Below are positions 8,852 to 18,479 of a stretch of 64,000 bases of DNA, piece after piece. The notes under the pieces were generated by a model. The model ran no database searches, was not told where the DNA came from, and saw only the letters and a program-made list of their open reading frames with translations. The stretch is from Thalassoglobus neptunius (GTDB lineage: Bacteria; Planctomycetota; Planctomycetia; Planctomycetales; Planctomycetaceae). The stretch is from positions 1-64,000 of the forward strand of contig NZ_SIHI01000018.1 in assembly GCF_007859735.1 (NCBI RefSeq), in the 5' to 3' direction. The position numbers and the translations under genes are program-made. Each line of letters opens with the position of its first letter. The stretch's first letter is position 1.

Positions 8852-9790
8852 ATGAAGTTTCCCGTTGACATCCTCCAGAATTGCTGGTTTCTGGCCGGCC
8901 CCACCGCAGTCGGGAAGTCCGAACTTGCCATTCGTCTCGCAGAGGAACTCGACGGCGAAATCCTGTCTCTCGACTCGATGGCGATCTACAGGCAAATGAA
9001 CATCGGGACTGCCAAACCGACGCAGGAGCAACAGAACCGCGTGCCACACCATCTGATTGATCTTATCGATCCCGATGGCGAATTCTCAACTGCCGAATAC
9101 TTAGTGAACGCGGTGAATGTCAGTCGCGAAGTCATGAATCGCGGAAAAACACCGGTTTTCGTCGGAGGTACTGGGCTGTACTTGAGGGCGTTACTAAGAG
9201 GTGTCTTCGAAGGTCCACCAGCTGATTGGGAATTCCGAAACGAGCTGAAAGAACGGGCGGAAACTGAAGGACCAAACTGGCTACACTCTCAACTTTCGAA
9301 TGTCGATCCTGTTTCGGCTGAACGGCTTCATCCAAACGATCACCGCCGACTCATCCGGGCTTTGGAAATTCACCATCTGACAGGTCAGCCGGCGTCACTC
9401 ATTCAGAATGAACAACCGCTTCCGGAAGAAGAACGTCCTTCGCATGTTTACTGGCTCTCTCCGGATCGCGAATGGTTGAGAGATCGCATTGATACTCGAG
9501 TCGAGTTCATGATCGAGTCGGGACTGATGGCTGAAGTTCAGAATTTGCTTCAGCGCGATCCGCCCATTGGACGAACCGCTCGACAAGCACTCGGTTACCG
9601 GGAAATGATTGACTTTCTCGAAGGACGCTGCGAGAGTCTCGATGAGACCATTGAGAAAATCCAAACGGGCACACGTCAGTTTGCAAAGCGGCAACATACC
9701 TGGTTTCGAAATCTTGTCGAATGTCGTCCGCTTGAACGCCGACCTGAAGATACAGACATCGACTTACTTCAGCGGATTCTTTCCTCATAA
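8852..9790 (+). CDS. miaA: tRNA dimethylallyltransferase
   Basis: 312 residues, the normal MiaA length. GPTAVGKS (16-23) is the P-loop. SLDSMAIYRQMNIGTAKPT is the family's conserved block, with the Asp that activates A37 and the DSxQxY-like element. FVGGTGLYLRAL and RQALGYREM follow. The enzyme adds an isopentenyl group from DMAPP to A37 of tRNAs that read UNN codons. There is no clear ribosome-binding site before the ATG. It appears to stand alone, 150 bp after the sulfatase on the same strand. Confidence 0.95.
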   Translation: MKFPVDILQNCWFLAGPTAVGKSELAIRLAEELDGEILSLDSMAIYRQMNIGTAKPTQEQQNRVPHHLIDLIDPDGEFSTAEYLVNAVNVSREVMNRGKTPVFVGGTGLYLRALLRGVFEGPPADWEFRNELKERAETEGPNWLHSQLSNVDPVSAERLHPNDHRRLIRALEIHHLTGQPASLIQNEQPLPEEERPSHVYWLSPDREWLRDRIDTRVEFMIESGLMAEVQNLLQRDPPIGRTARQALGYREMIDFLEGRCESLDETIEKIQTGTRQFAKRQHTWFRNLVECRPLERRPEDTDIDLLQRILSS

Positions 9791-10241
9791 CCAATGTGCA
9801 TTGAGGCCATTTTCAGGCACAGCTTCGGGCACTTCATTCAGTTTGCCGGAATGGAATCGAATCAGGAGAGATCGATCTCTCGGGATACTGCCATTGCAGC
9901 GAGTTTTCAGTCGCGTTGCCTTCCTGCCTCAGAATCTGGAGTTGGTCAACCGGAAATCAATCGACTATCATTGGCTTCCTCTCTTCCAATTCAGCAACAT
10001 GGCAATGAATTTGCAGAGAGCATGTGCAACAAAAAACTTGTGACCGGTTGAGTTGCGACTCACGAGGCCTCAAAAACTTCTTGAACTGGTTTGCGTGGAA
10101 CGGTGAGATTGACTTCAGTCAAACGCCGAAACGAACCATTCATGCAAGTCACGAGAACGAGAGACTCACCCTCAACCGACCGGTTGCGACCACATGATGG
10201 TGGCTCATACAGACACCCCAATGTTGGGGAAAGGATTCGCA
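9791..10241. other. Gene-free stretch
   Basis: Spacer between miaA and the TPR gene. Short open frames are present, but none has a convincing start or resembles a protein family. No tRNA or strong hairpin was seen. Confidence 0.4.
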
Positions 10242-12566
10242 ATGGCAGCCCGTTATTCTTCGTTCACCAATCAATGGGTTCGATGGAGTTCAGCACCCGC
10301 TTTATTTCTCGTTTCCTGGGCTATGTCGATTGGGTCATTGCAACTCTCTGCAGACGATCAGGGTCCGCCTCCTCCTGAACTTCCTCAGCGAATCAATCCT
10401 CTCGAAGGAATCATCGATCCGGTCACCGGAGAGGAACTTTCTGCGTTCGAACCCAAAACTCCTGAGACGAACGAGGAAGAACTCTCGAGCGAAGCACTCG
10501 CTCTCTACATGACCGGGCGCATCGCACTCGAACGCCGCGACTTTGACTCAGCAGTCGATTCGTTTCGAAAAGCAATTGAACTCGCTCCGAACGTCTCCGA
10601 TTCCTACAAGACGTTGATTCCACTCCTGCTCGCTCAACGCGAACACGACGAAGCAGCGCAACTGGCTTTGCAGGCTTCATTGCGAACCGATTCGGGATAC
10701 GAACTCGTGGCAGCAATGGCGGGTCAGTTCGCGAGCCGCAGCCAGCTCGACAAGGGGATCGATCTCATCAAGGAAGCTCTTGATCAGGCCGATTATCCAG
10801 CCGGAAGCCTTCAGCATCTCCTCCTCCATCGCGACCTCGGTCTCTACTATCGGCTCAACAACCAGATCGAGAATGCCGCATCGGAATATGAAATCGTCCT
10901 GAACACCATCCTGTCGGGAGAAGTGGATGAAGAACTTCAACAGGAAGTCCTCAAAGATCCCGGCAAGAACTTTGACGAATTTGGAGACACCTTTCTCAAA
11001 GCGGGTCTTCCGGATCTGGCATTGAAAGCTTTTGAGGAAGCTTCCAAACACCGCGAAGCCAAACCGGGGCTTCACAGCTTCAACCTTGCAACTGTCTTCT
11101 ATGAAACGGGCAAACCTGAACAGGCATTGGAAGCGCTTCAGGAGTACTTCGATGCCCAACTTCAGGGACGCGGACGGGCAGCGTACGAACTCCTCGAGAA
11201 GATTCTCAAAGAACTCGGTCGTGAAGACGAACTGAATGATCGTTTGAACGAAATGTACGCCAACGACGAGTTCAACGATGTCCTTCGATTTTTTCTCGCG
11301 GACAGAGTTCTGGAGAGTCAGGATCTGGATCGAGCCAAAGAACTTTACCTTGGATCAAATCCGGACGTCACCGATCCTCGCGCCATGGTCGGATTGCTGC
11401 AGATCTACCGAGAAGAAGGAGATTCCGACAATCTCCTGGACATTCTCACCAAAGCCTTCCAAGTCATCCCAAGAGCGGAAGATCCAGCAGCACTGAATCG
11501 ACTTTCAGAAGATGTTCAACGCCTGTCGAAAGGATTTGAAGAAGAGCTTGAAGCTTTGAAATCGGACGAGGAGAGCCTGAACGGAGTTTACGCATCTGCC
11601 CGCAAATCGGCCGATGGAGACGACCCGCAACTCCAGTTCATCCAAGCCTATTTCCTCGGAAAAATGGCCACTGAAACAGAAAACACAGAAGCTGCCATTG
11701 AGTTCTATCGACTTGCCATTTCGATGCGGAACGATCCTCCTCCCCTGCTCTACAGTGAACTTGGTGGCTATCTCATCGACTCCAAGAGCTACGAAGAAGC
11801 GATCGACCTACTCAATGAAGCACTGACAAATCCCTCGGACGCGCTGCAGAATGAACGGTGGAGATTTCTCTACTTCCTGACATATGCCTATCAGTTCGAT
11901 GGCCAGACGGAACGAGCGCTTGAAGCCGTCGACGAGGCGATGAACAACGCACCAGATCCGATCATGGGGCGTCTTCTCTACCAGAAAGCGTGGATTTACT
12001 ACCACAATCGGGATTGGGATCAGGCGTTGAAATACTTCAATCAGGTGCTCAGCCAATACGCATCAGAGACAGACCTGGTCCAGGATACTCAATTTCGAGT
12101 CTCCAACATCTATGTCGAACAGGGAGACATGGAACAGGGCGAACAAGTTCTACTCGACGTTCTGCAAGCCGATCCTGAAAACACACAGGCGAACAACGAC
12201 TTGGGATATCTCTGGGCCGATCAGGGTAAGAACCTCGAAAAAGCCCGCGAGATGATTCAAATCGCTCTTACTGCAGAACCTGAAAACCCCGCTTACCTCG
12301 ACAGCATGGGATGGGTGCTCTACCAACTGGGTGAGTACGAAGAAGCTGCCAAAATCCTCAAGAGTGCAACGGAGCAGAAACACGGGGACGACAGCACGAT
12401 CTTCGACCATCTCGGAGACGCACAGCTGAAGCTGGGGCAGGAAGATGAAGCGAAAGAGAATTTTGAGCGAGCACTCAAAATCGAAGAAGAAAAAGAACAT
12501 CCCAGCGAAAAACTCTTGAAGGCCCTGCGAAGTAAACTTCAGATTGAAGACAAGTCGACCGAGTAA
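10242..12566 (+). CDS. Exported tetratricopeptide-repeat protein
   Basis: 774 residues. The ATG at 10242 has AGGA seven bases upstream and is preferred over 10194. A hydrophobic segment (about residues 18-35) serves as signal peptide or anchor and is followed by a proline-rich linker (PPPPELP). From about residue 85 to the end there are many TPR-like helical pairs, such as ALYMTGRIALERRDFDSAVD and two near the C-terminus beginning NNDLGYLWADQGK and DSMGWVLYQLGEY. TPR arrays are scaffolds for protein contacts, and the C-terminal pair is typical of envelope TPR proteins. The partner is unknown. The gene stands alone. Confidence 0.85.
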   Translation: MAARYSSFTNQWVRWSSAPALFLVSWAMSIGSLQLSADDQGPPPPELPQRINPLEGIIDPVTGEELSAFEPKTPETNEEELSSEALALYMTGRIALERRDFDSAVDSFRKAIELAPNVSDSYKTLIPLLLAQREHDEAAQLALQASLRTDSGYELVAAMAGQFASRSQLDKGIDLIKEALDQADYPAGSLQHLLLHRDLGLYYRLNNQIENAASEYEIVLNTILSGEVDEELQQEVLKDPGKNFDEFGDTFLKAGLPDLALKAFEEASKHREAKPGLHSFNLATVFYETGKPEQALEALQEYFDAQLQGRGRAAYELLEKILKELGREDELNDRLNEMYANDEFNDVLRFFLADRVLESQDLDRAKELYLGSNPDVTDPRAMVGLLQIYREEGDSDNLLDILTKAFQVIPRAEDPAALNRLSEDVQRLSKGFEEELEALKSDEESLNGVYASARKSADGDDPQLQFIQAYFLGKMATETENTEAAIEFYRLAISMRNDPPPLLYSELGGYLIDSKSYEEAIDLLNEALTNPSDALQNERWRFLYFLTYAYQFDGQTERALEAVDEAMNNAPDPIMGRLLYQKAWIYYHNRDWDQALKYFNQVLSQYASETDLVQDTQFRVSNIYVEQGDMEQGEQVLLDVLQADPENTQANNDLGYLWADQGKNLEKAREMIQIALTAEPENPAYLDSMGWVLYQLGEYEEAAKILKSATEQKHGDDSTIFDHLGDAQLKLGQEDEAKENFERALKIEEEKEHPSEKLLKALRSKLQIEDKSTE

Positions 12567-12699
12567 CGCGGTTTGTTCGATTGAACGGCCACTGTCGGTG
12601 CTAAGCTCGTGAAAGCCGATCGCATTGATCGTAGGTCGAACCATCAATGCGGGAGAAGTTTCGAGATCTGTACTCAACTGAGTCGCGGAGTAAGTCATC

Positions 12700-13692
12700 T
12701 TGACTATTGAGTTCTATTGTCCCGAGTGTCAGGCCTACCTGCGCGCGAACGCAACGAAAGCTGGACTCTCAGTTCAATGCCCTCATTGCAACGGCCGAAC
12801 ATGGGTTCCTTTTGAGAGCGAACCGCAGTTTGACGGTGACGAATTTTCCGAATGGGAAGAGCCCGTTGTCGACGACTCAGCGAACGAGCCTGCCTTGCTC
12901 GTTCGTGAAGAACGACTGAGTCCAACCTCTCAGATTGATGAATCCGACAGTTCCCAGATTTCTAAGTGTCCAAGATGTGGATCCGCAAAACTTCAGAAAA
13001 ATCAGAAATGCGTCCGATGCGAACTCGGAGCTGAAGGAGTCTCGCCAGCGACTCCGGGCGAAGTCGATCTCTCACGAATTCTTTCCGACACCTGGTCGAT
13101 TTACACGAAGAATTTCCCCTCCTGTTATGCGGTCACTTTGATCGATTTGCTGTTCACGGTCCTGGGACTCATTTTTTCCCTCATGATCGGCGGTGTGTGT
13201 GCTTCAATTTCGCAACAGCCACCCGAAATTGCGATTCTCCTCTTTTTCGTCGTCAGCTTGCTGGGAATGTCTGTCTGCTTCGCAGTTCTGGCAGTGGGAC
13301 ACCTCAGTTTCTACCTTGATCTGTGTCGCACTCGGACACCGGACCTCCAGAAGTCGTTTGAGTTTCGCGGGCCAATCGGAACTCTCCTGATCTCCGGGAT
13401 CATTTACTGGATGACCTTCGTGCTGATCTTTCCACTCTTTTTTCTCTGGCCATTCGGTCGAATTGTGGTCGACCAAAACCAACGGGGAGTTTCCCCGTTG
13501 CGGGGAGCTCTCAGGCTGACACTTCGCAATCTCGACTTCAGTCTTTCCCTCGGAGTGCTTAAGATTGGGGCATTTTTTGCGGCAAATCTAATCCCTGTCG
13601 TGGGACAGATACTGATTGTTCCATATTTGGCAATTCTTAACACAGTCGCTTACCTGCATCTGATCGGCGAGCAGGATTCTTTCGACGACTGA
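12700..13692 (+). CDS. Zinc-ribbon membrane protein of unknown function
   Basis: 330 residues from a TTG start with GGAG nine bases upstream. The N-terminus has a zinc-ribbon-like CPECQ...CPHC pair (residues 8-30). A second CPRCGS...CVRC pair lies near residue 90-107, separated by an acidic linker. The C-terminal two thirds contain about five or six hydrophobic segments, including LIFSLMIGG, ILLFFVVSLLGMSVCF and FVLIFPLFFLWPFG. This matches a common planctomycete layout of cytoplasmic zinc ribbons joined to a DUF-type membrane domain. No catalytic motif is visible and the function is unknown. Confidence 0.75.
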   Translation: MTIEFYCPECQAYLRANATKAGLSVQCPHCNGRTWVPFESEPQFDGDEFSEWEEPVVDDSANEPALLVREERLSPTSQIDESDSSQISKCPRCGSAKLQKNQKCVRCELGAEGVSPATPGEVDLSRILSDTWSIYTKNFPSCYAVTLIDLLFTVLGLIFSLMIGGVCASISQQPPEIAILLFFVVSLLGMSVCFAVLAVGHLSFYLDLCRTRTPDLQKSFEFRGPIGTLLISGIIYWMTFVLIFPLFFLWPFGRIVVDQNQRGVSPLRGALRLTLRNLDFSLSLGVLKIGAFFAANLIPVVGQILIVPYLAILNTVAYLHLIGEQDSFDD

Positions 13693-14362
13693 CCCCTGCT
13701 GCGAAAAATCGCATCAATCACTGACTCATTTCGCATCAACGAGGGTCCATGATCAGATTCGATGCACAGGAAATGCACAGCAATTGAGCAATATTGTCCA
13801 TTTCCATACCAAACAGCCCGGAATCAAAAATCTCAGGTTTTGGAAATCTGTTAGAAGTCCATAAACTCGCATAGGAAGTAATTGACCCATAGGAGTTCTC
13901 AGCTAACATCTCGGTAATAAACCCAGCCAGACATCCGCAAATGGAATAGCGATTGCTTACAGTGACCGAACAGACAGAAAGCAACAACACTGATTGCTTC
14001 ATCGGAATCGCTCACTCACTTTGTCTGGCAACCGGAGTTTCTGACCTATCGAAACAATTGAGAATTCGACTGGATTTAGAGATCAGCACGTCTGCTGATT
14101 AGTTTCTAAAGAGATTCCAGGTGCAAGGACGAATGCCTCCTGGAAGAACAAGCTCACGCTGACCTGAGCACAGGTCGCAACCAACTGAGCTAGAAGACCG
14201 CGAACACGTTCCGCAGATGAAAGCAAAAGCTTGACTAGCGATTTTCCTCCCTCAGGGGAGCAAGAACCGCCTACTGAAGCGTCCCAACGGACAGACTCCG
14301 GGAATGAAGCCTCAGAGGCCCAATCACCAAAAAAGAATCCCTTACCTAAACAGGATGACAAG
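13693..14362. other. Long gene-free stretch
   Basis: About 670 bp with no convincing gene. A minus-strand frame at 13736-14002 has a hydrophobic start but no other support. A 7-bp perfect stem with loop CGTC lies at 14082-14099. An in-frame TTG at 14231 could extend the regulator that follows by 44 polar residues. Confidence 0.4.
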
Positions 14363-14827
14363 ATGATTACTCACTTTGCCGAGCCAACAACTGAAACTCC
14401 CGTCCCAGTTGAAGGAACCGGCATCCAGGCCGAGCCCAGCGTTCACGCTGATTCGGAAAAAGAAGCGAAAGGTCCTCAGATCTCGCAACAGCTCGAGAAA
14501 GATCTGGTTCAGGTCTTCAAACTTCTCGCTGACGAAACACGCTTGAAGATCCTCTTCTTCCTCGGACGTGAAAAAGAACTGCACGTCTCAGCACTTTGCG
14601 AGCGTCTCGGACAAAGCCAGCCGGCTGTCAGTCACCACCTCGCACTTCTGCGAGTCGCTGGACTGATCGAACCACGACGCGACGGAAAGCACAACTTCTA
14701 CTCAATCCAACAGGGACAGTTCCACAAAATCATGGGTGAATTGTTCCACAGCTTCACCGACGAAGGAAACTTCTCCGAAGTCCGGTTCGAAGACTTCATT
14801 TTCCGTCAAGACCGCAACAACGACTAG
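14363..14827 (+). CDS. ArsR-family transcriptional regulator
   Basis: 154 residues from ATG 14363, with AGGA eight bases upstream; a TTG at 14231 is an alternative. After a polar, acidic N-terminal tail of about 50 residues, the winged-helix domain covers about 55-140. VFKLLADETRLKILFFLG is the classical ArsR opening, LGQSQPAVSHHLALLR is the recognition helix, and DGKHNFYSI forms the wing. The usual metal-binding Cys pair (CxC) is absent from the alpha-3 helix, so a metal sensor role is not supported. No clear target gene lies beside it, and a strong terminator follows. Confidence 0.85.
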   Translation: MITHFAEPTTETPVPVEGTGIQAEPSVHADSEKEAKGPQISQQLEKDLVQVFKLLADETRLKILFFLGREKELHVSALCERLGQSQPAVSHHLALLRVAGLIEPRRDGKHNFYSIQQGQFHKIMGELFHSFTDEGNFSEVRFEDFIFRQDRNND

Positions 14828-14950
14828 AGCATCATCTGCTCTGGTTGGATTTGCACCGACTCGCACAAGCACACGCGGCAATCGTCAAACGAAACCCGTT
14901 CAGGCAAGTGCAGTGAAACCATGATTGTGGTTGAGTTGTTGACAAATCAC

Positions 14951-15007
14951 GAATTCAGAAGCTGAATTCACAGCCTCGTGATCCTCTCGATCACGAGGCT
15001 TTTTTTG
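14951..15007 (+). terminator. Rho-independent terminator after the ArsR gene
   Basis: A 12-bp perfect stem (14972-14983 with 14989-15000, loop CTCTC) is followed directly by a run of T from 15001. A second perfect 8-bp hairpin, GAATTCAG/CTGAATTC, lies just upstream at 14951-14969. Confidence 0.9.
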
Positions 15008-15087
15008 TGTCCGTCGTTCGGTCGGATTTTGCAGCGAACAACGCTAGGATGGGAGAAAATTCTTTTCTCTCAGAAGTGGCAGAATTC

Positions 15088-16482
15088 ATGGCATTGTCGT
15101 TCGCCTCGATCGGAAGAATCAGTTCGCAGTTCCCGTCTGTCGGGCTGTGCTTTTTGTGCCTTTTCTTCAGCGCTTGCAGCCCGCCGCAACCCGGTGCTGA
15201 CGATCCTGCTCTCGAATCTGAAACTTCGGAATCCAGCTCCGCTTCCGATGAGTCATCGACAGAAGAAGTCGAAGTTGAAGAATCAACGCAATCGACCGCG
15301 TCAGACGAAAGAGAAAGCGTGATTGAAGAAGTCGCGATCACGGAAGACAACTATCACAATCCACTCACTCCCCAACAGCAGGCCGAAAGTTGGATCAGCC
15401 TCTTTGATGGTGTCTCCCTTTTCGGTTGGGAATCGACAAACCCTGAAACAAACTGGAGCGTTTCCGAAGGCTCCATCACCGCTTCGGAGGGGCCCGTTGG
15501 ATTTCTAATGACGACCGTTCCCTATGCCGACTACGAGTTGATCTGCGAATATCGAACTCAAACCGGAACCAACAGCGGATTGTTCCTCCGAACCGAATTC
15601 CCTCCGGGAAGTATTAAAACCGAATGCTACGAAGTGAACATCGCCGACGAGCACCCGAACGGTTTTCTGACCGGAAGTCTCGTGAATCGCGAAAAGACAA
15701 GCGGTGACATCCCCACCAACAATGAGTGGAACACCTTCCGAATCAACGTTGACGGTGATCAGATTGACATCCAACACAACGATCAACAGGTTCTCAGCTA
15801 CAACGCGAACGGAACTGTTGCTCCCCTCGGACGAATCGCCCTCCAGAAAAACTTCGGGAAGATCGAGTTCCGTAAGCTCATCGTGCGACCACTCAATTTG
15901 ACGTCGCTGTTCAACGGAACCGACCTCACAAGCTGGCGTGAAGTTCCGGAGTCAAAGAGCAAGTTCACCGTTGAAGACGGCACGATCCACGTTCAAGACG
16001 GAGCCGGTTTTCTCGAAACAGAACAAGAATACCAGGATTTTGTCTTTCAGGCCGATGCGAAAACTCACGCTGCTGAATTAAACAGCGGCTTCTTCTTCCG
16101 AGCAGAAGCGGGGACGGCGGAAGCCCCGTCGAACGGATACGAGTTTCAGATTCACAACGGATTCAACGAAAGTCGTGGTACTCCGAACAATTCAGGAACG
16201 GGAGCAATCTTTCGAAGAGTCGATGCCCGCTACGTTGTTGCCAATGACAACGAGTGGTTCACTTCAACCCTCATCACCTACGGTCCCAGAGTGTGTTGCT
16301 GGGTCAACGGGTATCAGGTTGTGGACTGGGTCGACACTCGAAAACCCGATCCCAACCCACGTCGGGGCCTGCGTCTTGAGGGAGGTCACATCAGCTTGCA
16401 AGGGCATGATCCAACGACGGACCTCTCATTTCGGAACCTGAAGATTCTGGAACTTCCCAATCACCCTGATAGCGATGAGTAG
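15088..16482 (+). CDS. Lipoprotein with two DUF1080 domains
   Basis: 464 residues from ATG 15088; a start at 15049 is possible, but 15088 gives a clean lipoprotein signal peptide ending in FFSAC. An acidic, serine-rich linker of about 60 residues follows. Two DUF1080 (3-keto-disaccharide hydrolase-type, LamG-like) domains come next: the first begins ESWISLFDGVSLFGWES and the second LTSLFNGTDLTSWRE. Each has the typical NSGLFLR or NSGFFFR strand. Members are extracytoplasmic glycan-active or glycan-binding proteins, and some hydrolyse 3-keto glycosides. The duplicated layout suggests a surface enzyme or lectin. It begins just after a terminator, so it needs its own promoter. Confidence 0.82.
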   Translation: MALSFASIGRISSQFPSVGLCFLCLFFSACSPPQPGADDPALESETSESSSASDESSTEEVEVEESTQSTASDERESVIEEVAITEDNYHNPLTPQQQAESWISLFDGVSLFGWESTNPETNWSVSEGSITASEGPVGFLMTTVPYADYELICEYRTQTGTNSGLFLRTEFPPGSIKTECYEVNIADEHPNGFLTGSLVNREKTSGDIPTNNEWNTFRINVDGDQIDIQHNDQQVLSYNANGTVAPLGRIALQKNFGKIEFRKLIVRPLNLTSLFNGTDLTSWREVPESKSKFTVEDGTIHVQDGAGFLETEQEYQDFVFQADAKTHAAELNSGFFFRAEAGTAEAPSNGYEFQIHNGFNESRGTPNNSGTGAIFRRVDARYVVANDNEWFTSTLITYGPRVCCWVNGYQVVDWVDTRKPDPNPRRGLRLEGGHISLQGHDPTTDLSFRNLKILELPNHPDSDE

Positions 16483-16610
16483 ATCGGGAGAGACGTTCGG
16501 ATTCTCCGCCCGACTTCACGCATTAAGATCGATGTCGGGCAGATTTCCTGATCACCTTGAGTTTCAGAAGTTGTGACTCGCACTCGTTTCCTTCAAAGAA
16601 ACGAAACAAC

Positions 16611-17210
16611 TCAGGGAGCTTCGGTTTCAGGTTCCAGATAGAGCTGATTGGCTTGAATGAACAACTCGACCGCCCGCGGGGTCAAGTAGCGGATGCTCTG
16701 ACCGTCCTGTGTGCGCTTGCGGATTTCTGAAGCAGAGATATCGATAGCAGGCATCGACGTGAGCAGAACGCGTTCTTGATCGACTGTTGGAGGAATGACG
16801 GGGTCTTCACGACCTCGATTGACCGCGACAAGCGTCGCCAGTTCGAGAATTCTTTCCGGCTTACGCCACTTCGGAAAGTCGTCGAGCGAGTCCGCTCCGA
16901 CCACCAGAAACAACTCGGCTTCCGGATGTTCCGCAGTAATGGCTTCCAACGTCTCGTAAGTATAGCTGGGACCTTTGCGTTTGATCTCGATCTCTGACAA
17001 GCGAAGCCCGGCGTTGCCAACCAGCGCGAACCGCAACATCTCGAGTCGTAGCTTGGGGGGAGTCACAGGTCTCCCCTGTTTGTGCGGGTTCACGAATGCC
17101 GGAACGAAACGGACTTCGTCAAGTGACAACGATTCGCGAACTGTTTCCGCAAGGATCAAGTGACCAAGATGAACCGGATCGAAGGTTCCGCCGTAAATAC
17201 CAATTCGCAT
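16611..17210 (-). CDS. nadD: Nicotinate-nucleotide adenylyltransferase
   Basis: 199 residues from ATG 17210; a start at 17327 would add 39 residues with no similarity. GIYGGTFDPVHLGHL (3-17) is the nucleotidyltransferase signature, with the HxGH-type motif binding ATP. FLVVGADSLDDFPKW is the NadD-specific block and ISASEIRKR the ISSTxIR motif. It makes deamido-NAD from nicotinate mononucleotide and ATP. Length and motifs are normal. It is 0.8 kb from a CBS-domain gene on the same strand. Confidence 0.95.
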   Translation of the reverse strand: MRIGIYGGTFDPVHLGHLILAETVRESLSLDEVRFVPAFVNPHKQGRPVTPPKLRLEMLRFALVGNAGLRLSEIEIKRKGPSYTYETLEAITAEHPEAELFLVVGADSLDDFPKWRKPERILELATLVAVNRGREDPVIPPTVDQERVLLTSMPAIDISASEIRKRTQDGQSIRYLTPRAVELFIQANQLYLEPETEAP

Positions 17211-17515
17211 TCTTTCGCCGCCAAGGAGTTCGGTTCCAAACTGAAGCATTTTCGAGCTGACATGAACTCCATCACATGAGCAAACACAGCGCGAAATTGA
17301 ATCCAACAATTCGTGCAATCGTTCCAAGAGAAGTCGATTGCCATCACGACGAAAAGGTACAACGTCGGGGTGAAGAAAAGAAGGCTCGCAGAATCAACTG
17401 CGAGCCTTCGGGTGGCGGAGAAACTTGGAAAGCGAGGCCTTCTCACTCGGGATTGATTGTTGCAAGCAAAGTGGCACAACGGAAAACAAGTGCCGAAATG
17501 ATTGGTTTGTCGGAA

Positions 17516-17989
17516 CTACACAACAGGGGCTCGGGATCGATCACCGACGGAGCTGAGATACAGAACTCCTGAATCGAGAGGTTCAATGGGTTCCATGAGA
17601 GCGTGTGCTGCCTTCAAGACATCGCGCCGACTAATCAACCCGATCACACGTCCGGACTCGATCACCGGCAGTCGGCGGTAGTGAGACGTCATAAAGATCT
17701 GAGCGATCGACCACAAACCGGTATCAGGAGTGACCGTCGCAGCATTCGTATCAACGAAACTTTCGATTCGATTGGTTGGAGTGCCCCGCTCTGCCGCATC
17801 CATTAGCAAGCTGATCGATGACTTTTCAGAAAAGACACCCAGATAACGCCCATTCCGATCCACGACAGGTGCACCGGAGATTTTGTTTTTGACCAGCAAA
17901 CCAATGACCTCGAACAAATCTTGATCGGGGGTCACAGTGATCACCCTCCTGGTCATGATGTGTCGAGCCGTTCTGGTAGTTGTCACCAT
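17516..17989 (-). CDS. Two-CBS-domain protein
   Basis: 157 residues from ATG 17989, with GAGGA eight bases upstream. Two CBS motifs make up nearly the whole protein: ARHIMTRRVITVTPDQDL...GAPVVDRNGRYLG (about 8-60) and a second with TVTPDTGLWSIAQIF...LPVIESGRVIGLIS (about 85-135). CBS pairs bind adenosyl ligands (AMP, ATP or SAM) and regulate partner proteins. No attached enzyme or transporter domain is present, so the partner is unknown. Confidence 0.88.
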   Translation of the reverse strand: MVTTTRTARHIMTRRVITVTPDQDLFEVIGLLVKNKISGAPVVDRNGRYLGVFSEKSSISLLMDAAERGTPTNRIESFVDTNAATVTPDTGLWSIAQIFMTSHYRRLPVIESGRVIGLISRRDVLKAAHALMEPIEPLDSGVLYLSSVGDRSRAPVV

Positions 17990-18238
17990 ACTTTGCGTCC
18001 TCAGTGAAATAGGAATGAGGGTCGTCGTCCCCGTCACAGAAATCTCAGGGGATTCCGAGAGAAAGGATCACCATCCAATTTGGCTTAAGCATTTTACCAA
18101 AAACGAGAATGTCTCATCAACGACAATTGATGTCTTTATTTTGTGTTTCGTGATTTCGAAGAAATCGTAAAGATTGGGCTTGACGAAAACACCTTCCCAA
18201 ACCGCCTGTGCGGGCGGATCTCCCTTTCCCTCATAGGT

Positions 18239-18267
18239 TTGCATTGCCTTCAGAGATTCTGTAATCT
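18239..18267 (+). promoter_or_regulatory. Promoter of the SRP RNA gene
   Basis: TTGCAT (18239-18244), a 17-base spacer and TAATCT (18262-18267) place the start near 18274, right at the predicted 5' end of the SRP RNA. Confidence 0.6.
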
Positions 18268-18274
18268 GCTTCGA

Positions 18275-18397
18275 CGAGGGGCCGAAAGGCTATCTCCCTC
18301 GCGGTGGAGTCCTTAGGAACCAGGTCAGGCGGGAAACCGAGCAGCCTTAACTTTTGGCTTCAGGTGCTTGGGAGGTAGCCTTTCGGCTGCTTCTTTT
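18275..18397 (+). ncRNA. ffs: Signal recognition particle RNA (small bacterial type)
   Basis: The apical domain IV is clear: CAGGTCAGGCGGGAAACCG then AGCAGCC, with the symmetric GTCAGG/AGCAGC internal loop and a GAAA tetraloop. The flanking arms form a long helix: GCCGAAAGGCTA (18281-18292) pairs with TAGCCTTTCGGC (18376-18387) and CTCCC (18294-18298) with GGGAG (18370-18374). A T-rich tail ends the transcript. The RNA binds Ffh and directs membrane-protein ribosomes to FtsY. The ends are estimated from the promoter and the T run. Confidence 0.88.
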
Positions 18398-18479
18398 TGT
18401 GACTGGCATGCATTTGCTTCTCCCTCGACTCACGAAGAATCTCTCGAGTCGAAAAGAATCTTTCGAGAAGCAACCGATC

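Noticed and set aside
12150-12698. A 182-codon minus-strand frame over the end of the TPR gene
   Set aside because: Shadow of the TPR gene, with no protein-like features.
13736-14002. Possible small minus-strand gene with a hydrophobic start
   Set aside because: No ribosome-binding site, no similarity and no neighbour that supports it.
18203-18218. GC-rich hairpin upstream of the SRP RNA
   Set aside because: No T run and it lies upstream of the promoter; most likely incidental.
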